Positions 1 through 6,421 are shown, numbered from the stretch's first letter. The stretch: DNA of 7,815 bases from Lachnospiraceae bacterium UBA3643 (GCA_002373855.1 DFKO01000222.1:852-8666), one strand, 5' to 3'. The notes: a model not told the origin generated them from the letters alone. A program made the numbers and translations.

Positions 1-39
1 TGTCAGGGGGTATATATTTTTATCCACACAACCTATAAA

Positions 40-1266
40 TTACAATATTTTCACAATCTTGAGATCCTTGAACTTCGACAACTCTATAAAGTCGCCGTTC
101 TCAAGCATTACCATGGGCTTTGATAAGAGCTTCTTGTCAATCCACTTAACGGTTGCAATGCGTCCGTCGGACAGCTGGACCTTATTGTCGATGTATGTAT
201 TTATAACATTCTCGAGGAATGTCATGATGTAGACCACATCGTACTTCTGGAGACCTTCCCTCTCAAACATCTCTATTACAGTGAAGGGACAGAGGGCGCC
301 TCGATAGCATCTCGCACTGGTCATGGCATCATATACATCGGCAATCGCCACAAGTTTTGCATACGGGTCGATCTTGTCAGCCTTGACCATAAGGGGATAT
401 CCCGTTCCGTCGCATTTTTCGTGATGCATCAGGGCAGCATTCTTAATATGTTCATTGATCTGCTGATGCTGCAGTATTTTATATCCCTCGACGGGATGTG
501 ACTTGATTATCTTATATTCTGCATCGGTAAGCTTGCCGGGTTTTTTGATGATGGCATCGTCGATCTTGAGCTTTCCGATATCATGAAACATACCACAGGC
601 TGTAGCGAGCTCCGTCTCCTCGGGGGAGAGGTTCAGCCACTGTGCAAATACATTGCAGATAAGTGCAACATTCATGCTGTGGGCATAGGTGAGGTCGTCG
701 TACTGTCTCATGTTGTGAAGCATGTCAAAAACCCCGAAGGAGCTCTTCTGGGTAGAGAGTAGTTCCATGGTAGGGCCGAGCATGCCAGGCACATCAATGG
801 GAGTATTTTTCTCCACGATATCATTGATCTGGTTCTTTAGCTGGGATACGTTCTCCTCAAAGTCCTCTTTAAATTCCTTAAACTCCGCGCTGGCCTGGAT
901 CTTTTCAAAGTGGGAGGGCTCCTCCTGCTCTGATACCTGTATCTCAGGTTCCGGTTCTGCCGGGGATGCCTGATTCAGGAGACCGTTTAAGGCATTGAGG
1001 ATATTGTCGGCAGAGTTGTCATTGATGAGTGACTGGTCGATGGGCTTTGCTTCCTCGACAGTCTCACTCTCTTCAGGGACTTCCTCCACTTCCATATCCA
1101 CGGGATCCTCAATACGTATGGTCTTGATCTCGTACGATTCCAGTCTCGCTATTGCTTTGTCTGTTAATACCAGGCCCCTCGGGAGTATGAGCTGGTTGGC
1201 GCTGCTGATTACATCCTGCGCCGTGATCATACCGGGGACCAGTATGTCTACTCTGACATGTTTCAT
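40..1266 (-). CDS. HD-GYP domain cyclic-di-GMP phosphodiesterase
   Basis: 408 residues from the ATG at 1266. The N-terminal ~54 residues have the 'VDxLxPGM..A.DV' pattern that precedes many HD-GYP domains. An acidic, probably flexible linker with some coiled-coil character follows to about residue 150. The catalytic domain spans roughly 180-345: H196 in YAHS, the FHDIGK motif (H228, D229), SHP (H257), a complete HHEKCDGTGYP motif (281-291), and DAMTSxRxYR near 313. All signature residues are present, so an active metal-dependent cytosolic phosphodiesterase that hydrolyses c-di-GMP is expected. A ~50-residue beta-rich tail (QLSDGR...) is also usual in the family. No sensor or membrane segment is seen. 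An upstream in-frame TTG at 1302 was rejected because it is the promoter -35 box. The gene diverges from the OPT transporter gene and no terminator is visible before the window edge. The family assignment is very secure; the regulatory target is unknown. Confidence 0.95.
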   Translation of the reverse strand: MKHVRVDILVPGMITAQDVISSANQLILPRGLVLTDKAIARLESYEIKTIRIEDPVDMEVEEVPEESETVEEAKPIDQSLINDNSADNILNALNGLLNQASPAEPEPEIQVSEQEEPSHFEKIQASAEFKEFKEDFEENVSQLKNQINDIVEKNTPIDVPGMLGPTMELLSTQKSSFGVFDMLHNMRQYDDLTYAHSMNVALICNVFAQWLNLSPEETELATACGMFHDIGKLKIDDAIIKKPGKLTDAEYKIIKSHPVEGYKILQHQQINEHIKNAALMHHEKCDGTGYPLMVKADKIDPYAKLVAIADVYDAMTSARCYRGALCPFTVIEMFEREGLQKYDVVYIMTFLENVINTYIDNKVQLSDGRIATVKWIDKKLLSKPMVMLENGDFIELSKFKDLKIVKIL

Positions 1267-1273
1267 ACAAATA

Positions 1274-1302
1274 ATTATATTTTTTTGTAACGAGAGTGTC
1301 AA
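1274..1302 (-). promoter_or_regulatory. Consensus sigma-A promoter of the HD-GYP gene, leaderless geometry
   Basis: Read on the minus strand, TTGACA (1302-1297) is followed by a 17-nt spacer and TATAAT (1279-1274), a perfect match to both hexamers. Only seven bases (TATTTGT) separate the -10 box from the ATG at 1266. Transcription should therefore start at or within a base of the start codon. There is no Shine-Dalgarno sequence in front of the ATG. Confidence 0.8.
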
Positions 1303-1354
1303 TTTGTAAATTATTGCAGAAAATGTTTAATAAAATACTATGTCTGTAACACTA

Positions 1355-1383
1355 TTGCAACACTGTCTGCTGTACTATATAGT
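1355..1383 (+). promoter_or_regulatory. Probable sigma-A promoter of the OPT-PqqD operon
   Basis: TTGCAA (1355-1360), a 17-nt spacer and TATAGT (1378-1383) form a good sigma-A type promoter. It faces the OPT gene and predicts a 5' leader of about 67 nt. It lies back-to-back with the HD-GYP promoter, about 52 bp from that promoter's -35 box. Assigned from sequence pattern only. Confidence 0.55.
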
Positions 1384-1384
1384 A
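1373..1384. promoter_or_regulatory. 12-bp perfect palindrome over the OPT -10 box
   Basis: TACTATATAGTA at 1373-1384 is a perfect inverted palindrome and overlaps the predicted -10 element. A repressor bound here would block the promoter. It is short and made of A/T-rich sequence, so chance is a real alternative. Confidence 0.3.
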
Positions 1385-1457
1385 ATGTAGACGGATATAT
1401 TAGTTCCCTTGGGGCATTTCTCGCCAATGAGGAGGCCAGGGGCATAGGAGGTTAAAA

Positions 1458-3377
1458 ATGCAGGAAAACAAACAGGACTTTAAGCCTTATATACCGGCTG
1501 AAAAGATCACACCGGAGTTTACGGTTACGTCAGTAATAATGGGTGTCATACTGGCCATAGTATTTGGCGCAGCAAATGCGTACCTGGGACTCAGGGTAGG
1601 TATGACAGTATCAGCATCGATCCCGGCAGCCGTTATATCAATGGGTGTCATCCGCCTCATTATGAGAAAGGACTCTGTACTTGAGAGCAACATGGTCCAG
1701 ACCATCGGCTCTGCAGGTGAGTCCCTGGCAGCAGGAGCCATCTTTACCATGCCCGCCATCTTTTTATGGGCCAAGGACGGTGTGACGGATACACCAAACC
1801 TTATCACCATCTCACTCATAGCTCTCTGTGGTGGTATCCTCGGTGTACTCTTCATGATACCCCTTCGGAATGCCCTCATAGTAGCAGAGCACGGCGTACT
1901 CCCCTATCCCGAGGGTACGGCATGTGCAGAGGTACTCCTCGCGGGAGAAGAGGGTGGATCAAGTGCCAGGTCCGTATTTATCGGTATGGGACTGGCAGCA
2001 GTATTTAAGTTTCTCGTGGACGGATTCAAAATCATCCCCGGCGTAATCACTGCCAATATAAAGTCACTTAAGACAGAGCTCTCTGCAGAGGTTTATCCTG
2101 CTCTTGTAGGTGTCGGATATATATGCGGAGCAAAGATTGCTTCATACATGCTGGCCGGCGGATTACTTGGCTGGTTTGTATTTATCCCGGCCATCGCCAT
2201 ATTCGGAGCCGATACGATCCTCTATCCCGGCACCGATACCATCATGAATATTTATAATGCAGACGGAGCATCAGCGCTCTGGAGCTGCTATATCAGATAT
2301 ATAGGAGCGGGCATGGTGGCAGCAGGCGGTATCATCAGCCTCGTTAAGTCACTGCCCCTCATCGTGACTACATTTAAGGATGCCATGAAAGGCATGAAGA
2401 GCCCTGGAGCCGGCGGCACAAAACGTACAGAGCAGGACATTAGTATGAAGGTGGTACTCATCGGTATAGCGGTGATCGTACTTCTCATCGCTCTCCTCCC
2501 CCAGATCCCCGTATCATTTGTGGGAGCCATACTCATCGTAATATTCGGATTTTTCTTTGGCGCAGTCTCATCGAGGATGGTGGGCCTGGTCGGCAGCAGC
2601 AATAACCCTGTATCGGGTATGACCATAGCGACCCTCCTCTTTGTGACTACAGTCATGAAGATCACGGGAGACAACGGTGCCCACGGTATGGTAGGCGCCA
2701 TCCTGATTGGTACTGTCATCTGTATCGTCACAGCCATGGCAGGTGATACATCCCAGGATCTAAAGACAGGATACATCCTCGGAGCCACACCTAAAAAGCA
2801 GCAGATAGGCGAGATCATAGGAGCCATAGTATCGGCCCTCACCATCGGCGGTGTACTCGTACTCCTCGATAAGGCATGGGGCTTTGGTACCACAGAGCTG
2901 GCAGCTCCCCAGGCGACCCTGATGAAGATGATCGTAGAGGGTGTCATGAATGCAAACCTCCCATGGGGCCTTGTATTTATCGGTATCTTTTCTGCAGTGG
3001 TAGTCGAGATCCTCGGTATCCCTGTACTCCCTGTAGCCATCGGGCTCTACCTCCCCTTAGAGCTCAGCACGACTATCATGATCGGCGGTATCATCAGATG
3101 GTTTGCTGATAAAAAGGCTACTAAAACAGGTGATAAGAAAAATGATGAAGCCGGCACCGGCGTACTTTTCTGCTCAGGGATGATCGCAGGCGAGGGACTT
3201 GTTGGTATCATCCTGGCAGTCCTGGCAGTCCTCGGTATCGATAAGATGATCGACTTCTCAGGCAGCGTAAACTTAGGTACTATCGGAGGTATCATACTCC
3301 TCATCATCATGACAGGATGCGTGGCAATGGCTGCCCTTGGCAAAAATGCAGATAATAAAAAAGAGGATGCAAAGTAA
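1458..3377 (+). CDS. OPT-family oligopeptide transporter
   Basis: 639 residues, a usual length for bacterial OPT proteins, with many hydrophobic membrane segments spread over the whole chain. These are secondary transporters that import peptides (or metal chelates in the YSL branch), driven by protons. Family signatures are visible: NAYLGLRVGMTVSASIP (40-56), PYPEGTACAEVL (149-160), SSNNPVSGMT (380-389), GDTSQDLKTGYILGATP (429-445), IPVLPVAIGLYLP (521-533), GGIIRWF (543-549) and SGMIAGEGLVGI (573-584). A polar loop near 310-330 and a hydrophilic stretch at 551-565 look like cytosolic segments. The start is fixed by AGGAGG at 1446-1451, six bases before the ATG. The stop overlaps the next ATG by one base, so the two genes are probably translationally coupled. 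The family is certain; the substrate cannot be read from the sequence, though peptides are the default expectation. Confidence 0.96.
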   Translation: MQENKQDFKPYIPAEKITPEFTVTSVIMGVILAIVFGAANAYLGLRVGMTVSASIPAAVISMGVIRLIMRKDSVLESNMVQTIGSAGESLAAGAIFTMPAIFLWAKDGVTDTPNLITISLIALCGGILGVLFMIPLRNALIVAEHGVLPYPEGTACAEVLLAGEEGGSSARSVFIGMGLAAVFKFLVDGFKIIPGVITANIKSLKTELSAEVYPALVGVGYICGAKIASYMLAGGLLGWFVFIPAIAIFGADTILYPGTDTIMNIYNADGASALWSCYIRYIGAGMVAAGGIISLVKSLPLIVTTFKDAMKGMKSPGAGGTKRTEQDISMKVVLIGIAVIVLLIALLPQIPVSFVGAILIVIFGFFFGAVSSRMVGLVGSSNNPVSGMTIATLLFVTTVMKITGDNGAHGMVGAILIGTVICIVTAMAGDTSQDLKTGYILGATPKKQQIGEIIGAIVSALTIGGVLVLLDKAWGFGTTELAAPQATLMKMIVEGVMNANLPWGLVFIGIFSAVVVEILGIPVLPVAIGLYLPLELSTTIMIGGIIRWFADKKATKTGDKKNDEAGTGVLFCSGMIAGEGLVGIILAVLAVLGIDKMIDFSGSVNLGTIGGIILLIIMTGCVAMAALGKNADNKKEDAK

Positions 3378-3715
3378 TGCCGGATAAAAAAGACAACTAC
3401 CTTGATCACATCCCTTTAAGGTCAGACAATAAATGGGAGACAGATAGGGACGGCAACGTCACCATATTTGTGGAAAACAAAGGGGTATTTAACAAAATAG
3501 CCCAGACACTCCTTAAAAAGCCAAAGGTATCCCAGATACATCTTGAGGAATTTGGCAGCTACATATATCCCTTAATAGACGGAGAGAAAACTGTCTATGA
3601 TATAGGACAGCTGGTAACAGCTCATTTCGGTGACAAAGCCGAGCCACTTTATCCAAGGCTCACGAAGTATTTCATGATGCTTGAAAATTACGGATTTATA
3701 GAATATAAAAAATAA
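3377..3715 (+). CDS. PqqD-domain protein coupled to the OPT transporter
   Basis: 112 residues. The core at about 51-108 matches the PqqD fold pattern: LEEFGSYIYPLIDGEKTV, then a DI..L...F helix, an RL..F..ML helix and a closing YGFIEY strand. PqqD-type domains are small winged-helix-like peptide-binding chaperones, best known for presenting precursor peptides to radical-SAM enzymes. Here there is no radical-SAM gene or precursor peptide nearby. Instead the ATG overlaps the OPT stop codon (TAATG), so the partner is more likely the transporter or a peptide it handles; this is an inference from position. AGAGGA about ten bases upstream can serve as ribosome site. The N-terminal ~45 residues (DGNVTIFVENKGVFNKIAQ region) exceed the minimal domain. 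No terminator follows. Confidence 0.8.
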   Translation: MPDKKDNYLDHIPLRSDNKWETDRDGNVTIFVENKGVFNKIAQTLLKKPKVSQIHLEEFGSYIYPLIDGEKTVYDIGQLVTAHFGDKAEPLYPRLTKYFMMLENYGFIEYKK

Positions 3716-3740
3716 AAGTTTAAAGGATTAACAATATACG

Positions 3741-3776
3741 AGGAGGATACGATATGTGTAAAGCAATGAAAGACTG
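3741..3776 (+). repeat. 36-bp direct repeat, copy 1 (truncated small gene start)
   Basis: Exactly identical over 36 bp to 5382-5417. It carries a GAGG-type ribosome site and an ATG at 3754 encoding MCKAMKD. In this copy the frame reads one more codon (Cys) and stops at TGA 3778-3780, so only the first seven residues of the 64-residue protein encoded at 5395 remain. The similarity ends abruptly at 3776/3777, which marks a recombination or deletion junction. Confidence 0.85.
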
Positions 3777-3907
3777 TTGAAGCATGGGAGACAGGAAGAA
3801 CACATCCCACCGGCCCTGCATATCGTCTGATTGAAATACTTGATCAGGGAAAGGAAAAAGAGTTATCTTTTGTGGATGAAATTTCAAAAGTAAAAAGGGG
3901 TATTTAA
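3770..3907 (+). pseudogene. 3' remnant of an unidentified gene fused to the repeat
   Basis: Reading from the junction, an open frame without a usable start encodes about 45 residues (KTVEAWETGRTHPTGPAYRL..., ending KVKRGI) and stops at TAA 3905-3907. The amino-acid composition looks protein-like: a THPTGPAYRLIEILD segment followed by a charged helix. The stop codon directly abuts the ATG of the next gene (TAAATG), as in a tightly packed operon. I read it as the tail of a gene whose 5' part was lost when the 36-bp repeat was joined to it. I do not recognise the family. The alternative is a chance open frame, but its fit to the downstream start argues against that. Confidence 0.5.
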
Positions 3908-5344
3908 ATGGTAAAAGATGAGTTTATCTGTGATTACAGTAAACTGAGCGTTTTCTTTAATGAATTTCATGATTTTGTTGTTAAGGATTTGCCTGAATAT
4001 GGTGAATACTATCTTTTGGAGTTAAAGGACGGCCGTCATACTGCAGGTGAATGGCTTCCTCAAAATTATAAGGATAAAAAGAGTAAAGCAGGCAAGTTTA
4101 ACAGGGGCACCGGCGACAGCGTTGACGGTGAAGAAGTTGTAAAATATCATTCCCTCGGATATGACTTATCAAATTGTCTTAAAAAAGATCTGGATTATAT
4201 CAATAACGGCCCAAGAGGTGAAGGTATCCATTCTGTAGAGATATCCGGTTTTAAATCCTTTAAAGACGGTGATTTCCCGGGTGAGGAGCAGTTCTGCCTT
4301 TTGATTATGAATGACGGTACTCTGGCAGCCGGCAGATGGAACAGTTATAGCGAAGATGATGGTTGTTTTATATATGCATCGGCTCTTGCAAGCCACAGCA
4401 TGGATAAAGTATGGGCATGGGCTCCCCTTAGCTCTGACGATATCTTTGAGAGAGAACAGGAAGCTGAGCGGGAGAGACTTCATGAAGAAGAGTTAAATAA
4501 AAATCCCCAAGCTGATCCTGATAAGTTCATATACGGAACCGATATTGATACATATTATGAAAAGGCTTGTAAGAAGCTTAAAAAAACTTATCCATGGGCT
4601 ACCATTAATCAGATGAAAAAGGTTGAGCCCTGCTATGATATTTTGCCTCTTCACGGCAATTTCGTTTTTGGCCAGGATGGCGGTACATTTAACGGCTCCC
4701 GGATTGTACATGAGTGGACAGACGGAAGTACTGCCGATGAATTTATCGATTTCCTTTGTAAGTATACAAAGAGTATGGTTAAGGATTCCAATCCGGAAAA
4801 GAAATTTGCGCTCGGCTATGATATAGATGTATACCTTGAAAAGGCATTTAATAAAGTTAAGAAGAAATATACCTGGCTTACAAAAAAGATAGCCGGTTCC
4901 TGCCGATATGATATCAGGCAGATAAACGGAGAGTGGGAATTTGTACGGGAGTATGATGATGCTTCTGCTTCAATCTGCAATTACGGTTCGTCGGAAGATT
5001 TTATAGAATGTGTTGCAGATGATTATCGCTTGGCAGCGCTCCGGGCCAATACAGTTGTTTCGGGTTATAAAGTTAATTTTGGTTCTGTTGAGATACACGG
5101 ATGGCATCTTGAGCAGTATGTTGTATCAAAATTGAGCTCAGGCGACTATAAAGTAAATGTTACGGCAGGGGACCGTGTGACAGGAGGAAGCAGAGAGTTT
5201 TTCATTACCCCTGACTGCTTTGAGGCCAAAACTTATGATGAATTTCTTGACCGGTATGAGGAGATTGTCCCCGGTCATTCCTTCGGACTTTACAAAGAGG
5301 ACCTTCTTAAAGATGAGGGACTTAAGAAATTCTTAGGATATTAA
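3908..5344 (+). CDS. Repeat-built protein of unknown function (478 aa)
   Basis: I do not recognise a family. No signal peptide or membrane segment is seen, so it is probably cytosolic. Two N-terminal modules share an LL...DG...AG.W core (residues 34-49 and 129-144). A charged, coiled-coil-like linker lies at about 176-206. Two further modules follow (about 208-285 and 300-375), each opening with YGxDIDxY.EKA..K.KK.Y.W (the second with GYDIDVY) and ending in a strand pair plus an S..(D)EFI helix. A degenerate third copy near 397-455 ends TYDEFLDRYEEI. The protein is acidic and rich in Trp, Tyr and Asp/Glu. AAGGGG at 3895-3900 is the ribosome site. The gene lies between the two 36-bp repeats and probably shares a transcript with the small gene at 5395, which starts 50 nt after its stop. 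Tandem modules of this kind are seen in immunity proteins of polymorphic toxin loci, but that role is only a guess. Confidence 0.85.
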   Translation: MVKDEFICDYSKLSVFFNEFHDFVVKDLPEYGEYYLLELKDGRHTAGEWLPQNYKDKKSKAGKFNRGTGDSVDGEEVVKYHSLGYDLSNCLKKDLDYINNGPRGEGIHSVEISGFKSFKDGDFPGEEQFCLLIMNDGTLAAGRWNSYSEDDGCFIYASALASHSMDKVWAWAPLSSDDIFEREQEAERERLHEEELNKNPQADPDKFIYGTDIDTYYEKACKKLKKTYPWATINQMKKVEPCYDILPLHGNFVFGQDGGTFNGSRIVHEWTDGSTADEFIDFLCKYTKSMVKDSNPEKKFALGYDIDVYLEKAFNKVKKKYTWLTKKIAGSCRYDIRQINGEWEFVREYDDASASICNYGSSEDFIECVADDYRLAALRANTVVSGYKVNFGSVEIHGWHLEQYVVSKLSSGDYKVNVTAGDRVTGGSREFFITPDCFEAKTYDEFLDRYEEIVPGHSFGLYKEDLLKDEGLKKFLGY

Positions 5345-5381
5345 AGATATTTAAGCAAAAGAGAAAGTATAAAAATCGCGA

Positions 5382-5417
5382 AGGAGGATACGATATGTGT
5401 AAAGCAATGAAAGACTG
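5382..5417 (+). repeat. 36-bp direct repeat, copy 2 (intact small gene start)
   Basis: Identical to 3741-3776. It covers the ribosome site and first codons of the complete small gene that follows. With copy 1 it brackets the unknown 478-residue gene and the gene remnant in front of it, a unit of about 1.64 kb. Confidence 0.85.
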
Positions 5418-5589
5418 GGCAGAAGAAGAAAGAGCTGAAGGAAGAACTGAAGGAAGAACAGAAAGAGATAAAGAGAAAATCGCGGAAATGCTGACAAGAG
5501 GGAAAACAGTTGAGGCAATTGCTGATTTTTGCGGCTACCCGATAGACCTCGTCAGAGAAGTTGAGCAGAGCCTCCTGGTGACACAATAA
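5395..5589 (+). CDS. Small RpnC-tail-like protein (64 aa)
   Basis: 64 residues: MCKAMKDWAEEERAEG, a short tandem EGRTEGRTER stretch (about 15-24), a basic/acidic helix, and a C-terminal GKTVEAIADFCGYPIDLVREVEQ segment resembling a small helix-turn-helix. This layout is typical of the C-terminal tail of Rpn (YhgA-like, PD-(D/E)XK) recombination-promoting nucleases in Firmicutes, but the nuclease domain is absent. AAGGAGG at 5381-5387, seven bases before the ATG, shows it is expressed as its own gene. Free-standing Rpn tails are of interest because E. coli rpn genes make internal short products (RpnS) that restrain the full-length nuclease. Whether this protein acts that way is unproven; it may equally be a decayed nuclease gene. 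A terminator follows 15 nt after its stop. Confidence 0.7.
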   Translation: MCKAMKDWAEEERAEGRTEGRTERDKEKIAEMLTRGKTVEAIADFCGYPIDLVREVEQSLLVTQ

Positions 5590-5604
5590 AATAAAAAAGT
5601 ATTC

Positions 5605-5637
5605 ATCCCGTGGAACACAAATCCACGGGATTTTTTT
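5605..5637 (+). terminator. Intrinsic terminator after the small Rpn-like gene
   Basis: ATCCCGTGGA (5605-5614) pairs perfectly with TCCACGGGAT (5622-5631) over ten base pairs around a 7-nt loop, followed by a run of seven T (5631-5637). This is a textbook rho-independent terminator and ends the unit that contains the 478-residue gene. Confidence 0.92.
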
Positions 5638-5656
5638 GCTCTCACACAATTCCTGG

Positions 5657-5685
5657 TTTACTGTCATCTGTATATATGCTATATT
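5657..5685 (+). promoter_or_regulatory. Promoter-like pair inside repeat copy A
   Basis: TTTACT (5657-5662), 17-nt spacer, TATATT (5680-5685). Both hexamers are identical in copy B (6563-6568 and 6586-6591), although the spacer between them differs at five positions. This suggests selection on the promoter elements. Confidence 0.45.
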
Positions 5686-5690
5686 ACAAG

Positions 5691-5761
5691 CATAGATTGT
5701 TTTGGTTATTCTATGGGTAATTCATCCGTTATTTCACCAAAGAATTATTGGTTTTATTTTT
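5691..5761 (+). ncRNA. Candidate small RNA or leader element in repeat copy A
   Basis: The predicted start, 6 nt past the -10 box, coincides with a hairpin CATAGA (5691-5696)/TCTATG (5710-5715). It is followed directly by a second hairpin GGTAATTC (5716-5723)/GAATTATT (5742-5749) and a U-rich tail (5751-5761). Within this 71-nt stretch copies A and B differ at only two bases: one in the second loop, one turning a G-U pair into G-C. No protein is encoded. It could instead be the 5' leader of the downstream antitoxin mRNA. The hairpins are AU-rich and weak, so the call is tentative. Confidence 0.35.
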
Positions 5762-5783
5762 GCGTCAAGATTTTTCTGTTCTG

Positions 5784-5812
5784 TTGACAATAGTATAGCC
5801 GGATTATAAAAT
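5784..5812 (+). promoter_or_regulatory. Promoter of the AbiEi-like gene
   Basis: A perfect TTGACA (5784-5789), 17-nt spacer and TAAAAT (5807-5812) give a strong sigma-A promoter. It predicts transcription from about 5819, some 60 nt before the ATG. Confidence 0.75.
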
Positions 5813-5821
5813 TATAGTAAA

Positions 5822-5850
5822 TATAGGCTAAAATGAAAAATAAGCCTATA
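5822..5850. promoter_or_regulatory. Inverted repeat, candidate AbiEi operator
   Basis: TATAGGCT (5822-5829) and AGCCTATA (5843-5850) are perfect 8-bp inverted arms 13 nt apart, just after the predicted transcription start. A partial copy, TATAGCC, lies at 5794-5800 inside the promoter spacer. AbiEi antitoxins are known to repress their own operon by binding inverted repeats near the promoter, so an operator is plausible. An RNA hairpin in the leader is the alternative. Confidence 0.5.
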
Positions 5851-5878
5851 ATAAGTGAAATTTTTAAAGGAGCTTACC

Positions 5879-6421
5879 ATGCTATATTCATATCCTGATT
5901 GTCTCAAAGAGTGGAAATCCGATTATCAGATTAAGAAGCGAATATCTGATGGAAAATTATATCGAATTGAGAAAGGCGTATATTCAGACATACCCGATGT
6001 CTCTGCGCTGGCCGTGATTGCGTTTAAATATCCTAAAGGGATAATGACTATGGAAAGTGCATTTTATTATCACGGGCTTACGGATGTTATACCAGATGCA
6101 TTCCATATAGCTACAGATAAACATGCTATTTATATTAACGATAAACGGGTGCATCAATACTATGTTCAATCAGAATTATTAAATATTGGTGTTATGAATA
6201 TGGAAAGAAGGGACGCAACAATAAAAATATATGACAAAGAAAGAATGCTGATTGAATTGCTTCGGTTTAAAAATAAATTTCCGTTTGATTATTACAAGGA
6301 AATAATCGGTAATTACAGAAATCTTATTTATGACATGGATATAGAACGTATACAGGATTATTCGGAAAACTTCCCCAGAAGCAAGATGGTTAGTGAGGCA
6401 CTTGAAATGGAGGTGTTTTGA
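5879..6421 (+). CDS. AbiEi-like type IV antitoxin / transcriptional regulator
   Basis: 180 residues from the ATG at 5879, set by AAAGGAG at 5866-5872. An in-frame GTG at 5855 lacks a ribosome site and was rejected. The N-terminal ~45 residues (KSDYQIKKRISDGKLYRIEKGVYSD) form the winged helix-turn-helix usual for this family. The middle and C-terminal part keeps the family patterns AVIAFKYPKGIMTMESAFYYHGLTD, KIYDKERMLIELLRFKNKFPFDYYKEIIGNYR and a closing RIQDYSENFP..K. In known AbiE systems AbiEi represses the operon and counteracts AbiEii, a nucleotidyltransferase toxin encoded just downstream. Here the stop overlaps by one base (TGATG) a start codon of what should be that toxin, but only a scrap remains. 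It may therefore be an orphan regulator. Family assignment is confident at the domain level. Confidence 0.85.
   Translation: MLYSYPDCLKEWKSDYQIKKRISDGKLYRIEKGVYSDIPDVSALAVIAFKYPKGIMTMESAFYYHGLTDVIPDAFHIATDKHAIYINDKRVHQYYVQSELLNIGVMNMERRDATIKIYDKERMLIELLRFKNKFPFDYYKEIIGNYRNLIYDMDIERIQDYSENFPRSKMVSEALEMEVF

Larger units (their letters stand above)
5646..5772 (+). repeat. 127-bp direct repeat, copy A
   Basis: Aligns without gaps to 6552-6678 with nine mismatches by hand count (118/127 identical). It lies between the terminator at 5605 and the promoter of the AbiEi-like gene. There are no terminal inverted repeats, target duplications or open reading frame, so it is not a recognisable MITE or IS end. 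It contains a promoter-like pair and two hairpins, described separately. Confidence 0.9.

Noticed and set aside
722..1309. Two plus-strand open frames, rich in Ser
   Set aside because: They are antisense to the HD-GYP gene, mainly to its acidic linker; composition and lack of ribosome sites mark them as shadows.
1311..1325. CodY-box-like sequence upstream of the OPT promoter
   Set aside because: Only 10 of 15 positions match the AATTTTCWGAAAATT consensus, one half-site being poor; regulation by CodY would make sense but the match is too weak.
1427..1447. Six-codon reading frame (MRRPGA) just before the OPT ribosome site
   Set aside because: No ribosome site of its own and no run of regulatory codons; most likely chance.
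2288..3040. 250-codon open frame on the minus strand
   Set aside because: It lies wholly inside the clear OPT gene, has an unnatural Met/Pro/Thr-rich composition and no ribosome site.
3839..3867. TTGATC with 17-nt spacing as promoter for the 478-residue gene
   Set aside because: The -10 position (TTATCT) matches the consensus at only two of six bases.
5341..5667. 108-codon minus-strand open frame
   Set aside because: Phe/Ser/Cys-rich translation antisense to the small Rpn-like gene and across the terminator; not a real gene.
5646..5772. Repeat pair as a MITE or insertion-sequence ends
   Set aside because: No terminal inverted repeats or target-site duplication can be seen, and copies are in direct orientation.
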